Positions 1-6,900 of a DNA stretch of 6,961 nucleotides are shown here, in pieces. The DNA is taken from the NCBI GenBank assembly GCA_937871705.1, contig CALMOO010000620.1, positions 1 to 6,961 of the forward strand. The letters run 5' to 3'. Under the pieces are notes generated by a model. That model ran no database searches. It saw nothing but the letters and a program-made list of their open reading frames with translations, and was not told where the DNA came from. The stretch comes from an uncultured Hymenobacter sp. Lineage in GTDB: Bacteria; Bacteroidota; Bacteroidia; Cytophagales; Hymenobacteraceae. Made by a program: the position numbers and the translations under genes. Each line of letters opens with the position of its first letter. Within the stretch, counting starts at the first letter, position 1.

Positions 1-1
1 G

Positions 2-193
2 GCCCGCACCGAGCCCAACAAGAGCTTTCTGAGCGTGAAGTTGCGGCTGGGTGTCGATTTCAGCCGCCTCACCTACGTGTACGTGGTGCCCGCCCCGCCG
101 CATCCCGAGCGCGACTCGCTGGAGCAGCACGCCCTCGACCTACCAGCCAGTAGCTCGGCAGCTGGCCCCACCACGAAAAAACCGCGGCCATGA
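2..193 (+). CDS. mreC: Rod shape-determining protein MreC, C-terminal fragment
   Basis: This is the 3' end of a gene whose start lies left of the window; 63 codons are visible, ending in TGA at 191-193. MreC is a membrane-anchored periplasmic protein that forms filaments and links MreB to the peptidoglycan synthases of the elongasome. The visible part contains the last beta strands of the MreC core, with the segment VDFSRLTYVYVV at about 15-26 of the fragment, typical of the C-terminal end of Bacteroidota MreC. A polar tail rich in Pro, Ser and Ala follows and ends in KKPRP; it is probably disordered. The stop overlaps the start of the next gene by 4 bp (ATGA), so the two are almost certainly translated from one mRNA. 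The identity rests on the short conserved segment plus the following mreD. Confidence 0.85.
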   Translation, partial: ARTEPNKSFLSVKLRLGVDFSRLTYVYVVPAPPHPERDSLEQHALDLPASSSAAGPTTKKPRP

Positions 194-723
194 GCGTAGT
201 AGGCGTCATCCTTGGGCAGTTGCTGCGCTTTGCGCTGTACGTGGGTCTCTACGTGCTGCTGTTCGACAACGGCAGTCTGGTGCTGTTTGGCCTGGGCTGG
301 AATTTCTTTTATCTGGGCTTTTTGTTGTTTTTGCCCATCCAAACGCCCGTGGCCTTGCAGCTGTTACTGGGCTTTGCGGTGGGGTTTAGCGTTGATATTG
401 CGCACGATACGGGCGGGCTGCACGCCGCCGCTGCCGTGCTGCTGGCTTACCTGCGCCCCTACGTGCTGCGCCTGCTTACCCCCCGCGACGGCTACGACGC
501 TCAGGACACGGTGAACGTGCACCAGATGGGCTGGCAGTGGTTTATGGTGTACCTGGCCCTGCTGGTTACTATCCATCACCTCGCCTTTTTCTTCCTCGAA
601 TTGGGCTCCTTCCAGCACCCGCTACTCACGCTGGGCCGGGTAGGCGTGAGCCTGGCCTACACCAGCGTGGTAATGCTGATAGTGCAGCTGCTTTTCTTCC
701 CCGTGCGGCGGGGCAGGGGGTAG
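190..723 (+). CDS. mreD: Rod shape-determining protein MreD
   Basis: This 177-residue integral inner-membrane protein belongs to the elongasome (MreB, MreC, MreD, RodA, PBP2), which steers lateral wall growth. Its length is normal for MreD. About six hydrophobic segments are visible, at roughly 3-25, 30-50, 54-70, 78-95, 114-136 and 150-171. The best signature is at 60-90, where GFAVGFSVDIAHD is followed by GGLHAAAAVLLAYLRP. The Asp (69), the GLHAAA stretch and the RP at 89-90 match the conserved core of Bacteroidota MreD. The start ATG at 190 overlaps the mreC stop and places the first membrane helix at the N-terminus. No Shine-Dalgarno is present (the upstream stretch is GAAAAAACCGCGGCC), which is usual for this phylum and fits translational coupling to mreC. 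The TAG stop lies in GGGGGTAG, a short form of the recurring C-tract word seen across the window. Confidence 0.93.
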   Translation: MSVVGVILGQLLRFALYVGLYVLLFDNGSLVLFGLGWNFFYLGFLLFLPIQTPVALQLLLGFAVGFSVDIAHDTGGLHAAAAVLLAYLRPYVLRLLTPRDGYDAQDTVNVHQMGWQWFMVYLALLVTIHHLAFFFLELGSFQHPLLTLGRVGVSLAYTSVVMLIVQLLFFPVRRGRG

Positions 724-760
724 GTAGGAAGTAGGAATTGATGCTCAAGAAGCTGACGAT

Positions 761-838
761 GTAAGTCATGATTCTTAATGCATAATTCATAGTTCTTTCT
801 GTGCACTTGGCGCGGTTCTGGCATCTTTAGGGTATAAT
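761..838 (+). promoter_or_regulatory. AT-rich intergenic patch with a weak promoter candidate upstream of the A2M gene
   Basis: The 137 bp between mreD and the A2M gene include an AT-rich stretch at about 761-800, in sharp contrast to the GC-rich coding DNA. After it comes TTGG at 807-810 and, 20 bp beyond TTGGCG, a TATAAT at 833-838. The spacing roughly suits a Bacteroidota housekeeping promoter (-33 TTTG, -7 TAnnTTTG), but TATAATCC matches only part of the -7 consensus. An alternative -7 is CATCTTTA at 822-829. If real, transcription would start about 15-20 bases before the ATG at 861. No strong hairpin followed by a T-run was seen after mreD, so read-through from mreCD is also possible. 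Confidence 0.25.
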
Positions 839-860
839 CCTGGCCTGCTGGCTCCTGCTC

Positions 861-923
861 ATGCGTATTCTGCTGCTTTGCTGCGTCTTAGTGCTAACTG
901 TTTTTCTAGCCGACTCGGCGGCG
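861..923 (+). other. Signal peptide region of the A2M protein
   Basis: The first 21 residues begin MR, followed by a hydrophobic core (ILLLCCVLVLTVFLA, residues 3-17), then DSAA, with likely Sec signal peptidase I cleavage around residues 19-21. The two Cys at 7-8 lie too early and follow Leu, so they do not form a lipobox (the residue before the lipid-carrying Cys should be Gly, Ala or Ser). The protein therefore appears to be secreted to the periplasm as a soluble protein, unlike the lipid-anchored E. coli YfhM. The signal peptide also supports the choice of start codon. The exact cleavage site is uncertain. Confidence 0.7.
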
Positions 924-3900
924 TCTGGGCCGCCTACCCCCCTCACGGCCCAGTGGAAGAAAATAGATGCCCTGTTGAAAAAAGACCAAACCGCCACGGC
1001 CGCCCCGCTGGTCGAAAGCATTTACCAACAAGCCAAGAAAGCCAACAATGCTCCGGCCTACGTGCGGGCCTTGCTCTATAAAATCAGGCTGCTAAATGCC
1101 AAGCAGGAAGACGCCGACGAGAAAGCCATTGCGCTGCTGGAAGGCGACCTGAAAACGGCGCAGTTTCCGGCTCGGCCTATTTTGCACTCGCTGCTGGCCG
1201 GCCTCTACGCCGACTACTACAGCCAGCACCGCTACCAGCTCTACCAGCGCACGGCCGGCGCGGCGCCTACCCCCTCTGCCGCGGCCAACGATGCCAGCAC
1301 CCTCGCCACCTGGGATGCTGGCCGGCTCGGGGCCGCCATCGTGCGGCACTACTACCAATCGGTCGAGGACGAGCCCCAGCACCAGCTCAAAACTACCCTG
1401 GCTCAGCTCGGTGACCTAGCCATTGGTGGTGATGCCGAAGGCCGCCAGCTGCGGCCCACGCTCTACGACTTGTTGGCCCAGCGCGCCATCGCGGGCTTGC
1501 AAAACCAGGAGCTCTACATTACCAAGCCTGAGCAGCAGTTTGAGCCAACCAATCCCAAGCTCTTTGGTAGCGCCCAAGAATTTGCGGCTCTCAGGCTAAC
1601 GGCTCCGGCCGCCGACTCGCTCAATGGCCAGCTGCACGCGTTGCGCCTGTTGCAGCGCCTCACCACGGCTCGATTGGCGGCCAATAACCTGGCCGCGCTG
1701 GCCGATGTGGACCTGCAGCGCCTCGACTACCTGCACGGCCAAGTGCAAGGCACCGACCTTGCGGCCCAGTACGAGCTCGCCCTGGCTCGCCTGGCCGAAA
1801 CGTATAAAGCCCTACCCCTCAGCACCGAGTTCATGGCCCGCCGGGCCGAGGCGCGCCGCGAAACTGATGCCGTGGCCGCCGTAGCGCTGGCCCACGAAGC
1901 CGAAGCCCGGTTTCCAAAGTCGCGCGGCGCGGCACGGGCCCACACCTTGCGCGAGCAAATAGAGCGGCCCGAAGTTTCATTTACAGCGGCCGACATTGTG
2001 GTGCCCGGCCAGCCCTGGCGCCTCGATGCGACGGTGCGCAACGTGAACGAGCTGCACGCCTGGGCCTACCGAATTTCGCTGAAACAAAAAGCAGCGTTTG
2101 ACCAATACCAAACACGTAACCAGCCCGCCACCGAGCGCTACGCGACTGCGCTGAAAAATGCACCCGTTGCTACCTGGGCCGTGCCGGTGCCCATCCAGGC
2201 GCCCGACTACAAGGAGCAGAAAATAAGTGCCGTAGGTGCGGCGCTGCCAGCCGGCAACTACTTAGTGGTTATCAGCAACCAAGCTAAAACTCCGCTAGTA
2301 GTCGGCCCTACTACGGCTACCAGCTACACGGCGCTGGGAGCGAGCGCGCTGAGCGTAGTAACTCGTAACCAACCCGCCACCGGCGCCCCGCAGCTGCTCG
2401 TACTACAGCGGCAGAGTGGGCAGCCCCTAAGTGGGGTGTCGGCCCAGGTTACCTATCGCCGCTACGACCAGGCTAGTGGCCAGCAGGTAATGCGCCAAAG
2501 CGCGGTGCAGCAAACGGCCGCCTCGGGGATGGTGGAGCTACCCGCCGGGGCCAAAGGCACTGGTAAGCAGCAGGATGAGAAAGTAGCCCAGGCACAAGTC
2601 TGGCGCGGAAATGATACGTTGGTAGTAGGTAATATCAATGGGTATTATGGCCAAAATCAGCTTGATGCTACCGATACAAAATGCTTTCTCTTCACCGACC
2701 GGGCCATCTACCGGCCCGGACAAACAGTTTATTTTAAAGGCATTCTAGTAGCGCGCCAAGGCGGCAAAACCCGACTGCTGGCGAAGCAGGCGCAGGAAGT
2801 AGAGCTGGAAGACGCGAATGATGATACCGTACAAAAATTAACCTTTACTACAAACGAGTTTGGCTCGTTTCACGGCTCTTTTGTGCTGCCGACTGGCCGG
2901 CTCAACGGCGAGTTCAAGCTGACTGCCGACGACGGCGAGCTGAGCTTCGCGGTGGAAGACTACAAGCGCCCAACGTTCTACGTGCAGCTCGATTCGGTGC
3001 CCGGCCGGCCGCAGCTAGGCCTGCCGCTCACGGTGGGGGGTAGGGCCCGCGCCTACGCCGGCCAGGCCACCGACGGCGCCACGGTAAGCTACCACGTCGA
3101 GCGTCGCGAGTTGTGGCCGCTGTTCGACTATGGCTTCCGCCGCGGGGGCTTCCGGCCAGGCCAGGGGGGTAGCAAGGAAATCGCGCACGGCACCGCTACT
3201 ACCGATGCCGAGGGTCGCTTTAGTATCACCTTCACTCCGCCACTGGTGCCGAAAGCACCTGGCCGGTCGGGCTGGGAGCCCGGCTATATCTTCGAGGTAA
3301 CTGCCGACGTGACCGACGCGGCCGGCGAAACGCGCACCGGCGTTCGCGGCTATCCGGTCGGGCGCAATCCGCTCAGCCTGCGCCTCACCGGGCCCGAGCT
3401 GGCCGACAAACAGCGCCTACCCCCCTTCACGCTCCAAGGCCTCAATGCCACCTACGAGCCGCTGCCAGCCACGGGCACGCTGCGGCTGCTGGCGCTGCGC
3501 TACCGGCCCAACCCGCCCGGCGTGCCCGGCCCAGTGCCCGAAACGGCAGACAACGAAGCCACGCCGGAGTTGGTTAAAACCTTGTCGTTTAGCACCAAGC
3601 AAAGCCCGCAGCTGGAGGTGGCTGCGCTATTAGGCAGCGTTCCCACCGGCCACTACCGCCTCGAAGCCTTGGCCGCCGGCCCCGACTCGGCGCGGGCGAA
3701 GCTGGATTTTACGCTTTACGATTCGCATGCGACTTCTATTCCCTTCGCTACGCCAGACTGGTTTGTGGCTACGGCCGACAGCGTGGCGCCCGGCCAGCCT
3801 GCTACCGTGCTGCTAGGCAGCAGCGAAGCCGATGCCCGCATTCTGCTCGAAGTAGAGCGCGGCGGCCAGCTGCTACGCCAGGAGTGGCTAACGCTGAAGG

Positions 3901-6900
3901 CCAACGAGCAGCGCCGCTTAGTAGTAGAAAGCGGCTCCGCTACGGCCGCTGGGCCGCTTTATATCCACACCACGCAGGTGCGCGATAATCGGCTGTATCG
4001 CCACGATGCTGCCGTGCAAGTAGCCGAGAAGCCGCAGCCGCTGAAGCTGGATATCAGCACCTTCCGCGACCGCCTCCAGCCCGGCCAGAAGGAAACTTGG
4101 CGCGTAACTATTCGCCAAGCCAGTGGCAAGCCGGCTGAGGCTGAATTATTAGCTACGCTGTATGACCAGAGCCTGGACTTGTTCAAGCAGCATAGCTTTC
4201 AGCCACTGGTAATGGAAGGTGATAACTACGCCGCGCGGTACGCCTGGGCAGGCTATTTTGGTATTCTGCGGGTTGAGCAATTATCGAGCGAAGCTTCTGC
4301 CACTAACACAAAGGTTGTCGCCTATCCAATTCTTAATACGCAGTATGCTGGGGGCGAATTGTTGGCTGAATTTATGCGAGCGTTGGGCCCAAATTGGGAG
4401 AGCGCACCGGCACCCTCGCCGATGCTGCAAGGCCGAGCAGCTGGTATACAAATACGCGGAGTGAGGTCGCTATCTAATGCTAATGGAATAAGCGACAAAC
4501 AGTTAAACGAGACGGTAGTTGTCGGCTACGGCACCCAACGGCGAGCCGACCTGACAAGTGCTGCAATGAGTATTACTACTAACTCTGCGCGCTCGGTGGA
4601 CTTATCCAGTGTTAAAACTCGCACCGATTTCCGCGAAACCGCCTTTTGGCAGCCCGACTTGCGCACCAACGCAACGGGTGACATCGTGCTCGAATTCCAG
4701 ATGCCCGAGGCCGTGACGCGCTGGCAGCTGCTGGCCCTGGCCCACGACAAAAACCTGCACACCGGCCAGCTCGCCCGGCAGCTTGTCACGCAGAAGGAAA
4801 TCCAGATTTCGCCCAACGCGCCGCGCTTCCTGCGGCAAGGCGACACGTTCAGCTTCCCCGCCAAGTTCTCGAACCTGACCGACCACGCCGCTAGCGGCAC
4901 GGCGCAGCTCTTCCTGCTCGACGCTGCTACTGGCCAGGATATTACTAGCCAGCTGCTCAAAGGCAACGCCCAGCAAGCCGTGTCGGCCGCCGCGCACCAG
5001 AGCATGGCGCTGGGCTGGGAGCTGAGCCTACCCCCCGATTTCGCGCCTGCCGCCGTGACGTACCGCATAGTGGCCCAAACCGGCGCCGCTAAGACAGGCA
5101 AAAAACGAAAAGCGAAAAGCGAGCCCACCTTCAGCGACGGCGAGGAAAACACGCTGCCCGTGCTACCCAACCGCCTGCTGCTCACCGAGAGTCTGCCGCT
5201 GCCCATCGTAGGCCCCGGCACCCGCACCTTCGACCTCACCAAGCTGAGCAGCACCAGCAGCCCAACCCGCCGCAACTACTCGCTCACGCTGGAGATGACG
5301 GCCAACCCTGCCTGGTACGCCGTGCAGAGCCTGCCCTACCTCATGGAGTACCCCTACGAGTGCTCCGAGCAGACCTTTAGCCGCCTCTACGCCAACTTGG
5401 TAGCTGCGCAAATCCTAAAGTCCAACCCACGCTTCAAAACCATCTTGGCCGAGTGGACGCGCCAGGCCCAGAACGGCACCGCCGCCCAGCGCAACCAGCT
5501 CAGCAGCAAGCTAGCGCAAAACCCAGAGCTGAAAAACCTGCTCTTGCAGGAAACCCCCTGGGTGCGCGACGCCCAGGGCGAAACCGAGCGCCTGGCCCGC
5601 CTCAGCACGCTCTTCGACGAAGCCCGCCTGCAAGGCGAAACCGCCCGCACTCTCACCAAGCTGCAGCAAATGCAGGGGGGTAGGGGCGGGTTTCCGTGGT
5701 TTGAGAAAATGCCCGACGACCGCTACATCACCCAGCTCATCGTGGCCGGCTTCGGCAAGCTAAAGCGACTTGGTGCCTTCGATGCTAGCCAGGACGACAC
5801 GGCCCGGCCGATTTTGCAAAATGCCTTGCGCTACCTCGATGCTAGTATCGCTGACGACTACGCCGCGCTGCACCGCCAGAAAGACGTGAAGCTGACCGAC
5901 GACCACCTTAGCGACCTGCAAATTCAGGCGCTGTACGCCCGCAGCTTTTGGCCCCAGCAGCCCGCAGCAGCGGCCGCCAAGGCTGCCTACGCCTACTACC
6001 GTCAGCAAGCCGCCGCGTATTGGCCTGCCCAAACGCGCTACCTCCAGGCCCAGGTCGCGCTGAGCTTATTCCGCGAAAATAAGGCTGCGCCGGCCGCCCA
6101 GGACATCCTGCGCGCGTTGGCCGAAAACGCCCTGCACTCGCCCGAGCTGGGCATGTACTGGAAGGAAGTACGCAGCGGCTACTACTGGCGCGAGGCCCCC
6201 ACCGAAACCCAGGCCACCCTCATCGAGGCCTTCGACGAAGTGAAGAACGACCAACACTCGGTAGACGAAATGAAGCTTTGGTTGCTTAAGCAAAAGCAAA
6301 CCCACAGCTGGGAAAGCACCCGCGCCACCGCCGACGCCTGCTACGCCCTGCTGCTGCGCGGCGCCGACTGGCTGGCTGCACCCCAACCTTTGCAAATCAC
6401 GGTCGGCGGCCAAAAAATTCAGCCCGAAGCCGCACAAGCTGGCACTGGCTATTTCAAGACCAGCTGGGCGGCCGCCGATATTCAGCCCGCTCAAGGCAAG
6501 GTTACGGTCACTAAGCCCGACGCCGGCGTAGCCTGGGGCGCACTCTACTGGCAGTATTTTGAAGATATTGACAAGGTAACGCCCGCCGCTACCCCCCTTA
6601 GCCTAGAGCGCCAGCTCTACCGCGAAACCCGCACTGCCAGCGGCCCGGTACTCGAAAAGATTACGGCCGCTACCCCCCTCCGGGTGGGCGATGCGCTGGT
6701 AGTGCGCCTCGTGCTGCGCACCGACCGTGAGCTGGAGTACGTGCACCTCAAAGACCAGCGCGCCGCCGGCCTCGAACTCATCGGGCAAACCAGCGGCTAC
6801 CACTATCAAAACGGCCTCGGCTACTACGAAAGCCCACGCGACGCGGCCACCAACTTCTTCTTAAGCTCCGTGCCCCGCGGTACCCACGTCTTCGAATATC

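Larger units (their letters stand above)
476..6678. repeat. Dispersed recurring word CTACCCCCC / GGGGGGTAG
   Basis: Exact + strand copies of CTACCCCCC lie at 934-942, 3417-3425, 5028-5036, 6589-6597 and 6670-6678. Exact copies in the other orientation (GGGGGGTAG) lie at 3035-3043, 3164-3172 and 5675-5683. Near-copies are TTACCCCCC at 476-484, CTACCCCC at 1267-1274 and GGGGGTAG at 716-723, the last containing the mreD stop codon. Inside the A2M gene the word is read as PTP, LPP, ATP, GGR or GGS, in two codon phases and both orientations. One favoured peptide or dicodon therefore cannot account for it. The function is unknown; see findings. Confidence 0.8.

Noticed and set aside
51..389. A 112-codon + strand open frame across the mreC-mreD junction
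   Set aside because: It overlaps both genes out of frame and its translation is rich in Arg, Pro, Ser and Trp, while mreC and mreD have recognisable sequences and a standard ATGA overlap.
724..760. Possible terminator or GTAGG direct repeats after mreD
   Set aside because: GTAGGTAGGAAGTAGGAA is a short purine-rich run without a complementary arm or T-tract, so no intrinsic terminator can be supported.
2296..2313. Inverted repeat TAGTAG / CTACTA with a 6-base spacer
   Set aside because: The arms are only 6 bp and AT-containing, the repeat lies inside the A2M coding region, and it has no T-run. This is expected by chance in 7 kb.
4219..4464. An 81-codon + strand open frame in another phase over the insert region
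   Set aside because: The A2M frame is uninterrupted through 4209-4640 and carries SusC-like and A2M motifs, so there is no frameshift or nested gene to explain.
4526..5275. A 249-codon open frame on the - strand
   Set aside because: It lies wholly antisense to the A2M domain and thioester-domain entry, where the + frame carries recognisable motifs. Its translation is Ser/Arg/Val-rich without any family signature, as expected for an antisense frame in GC-rich DNA.
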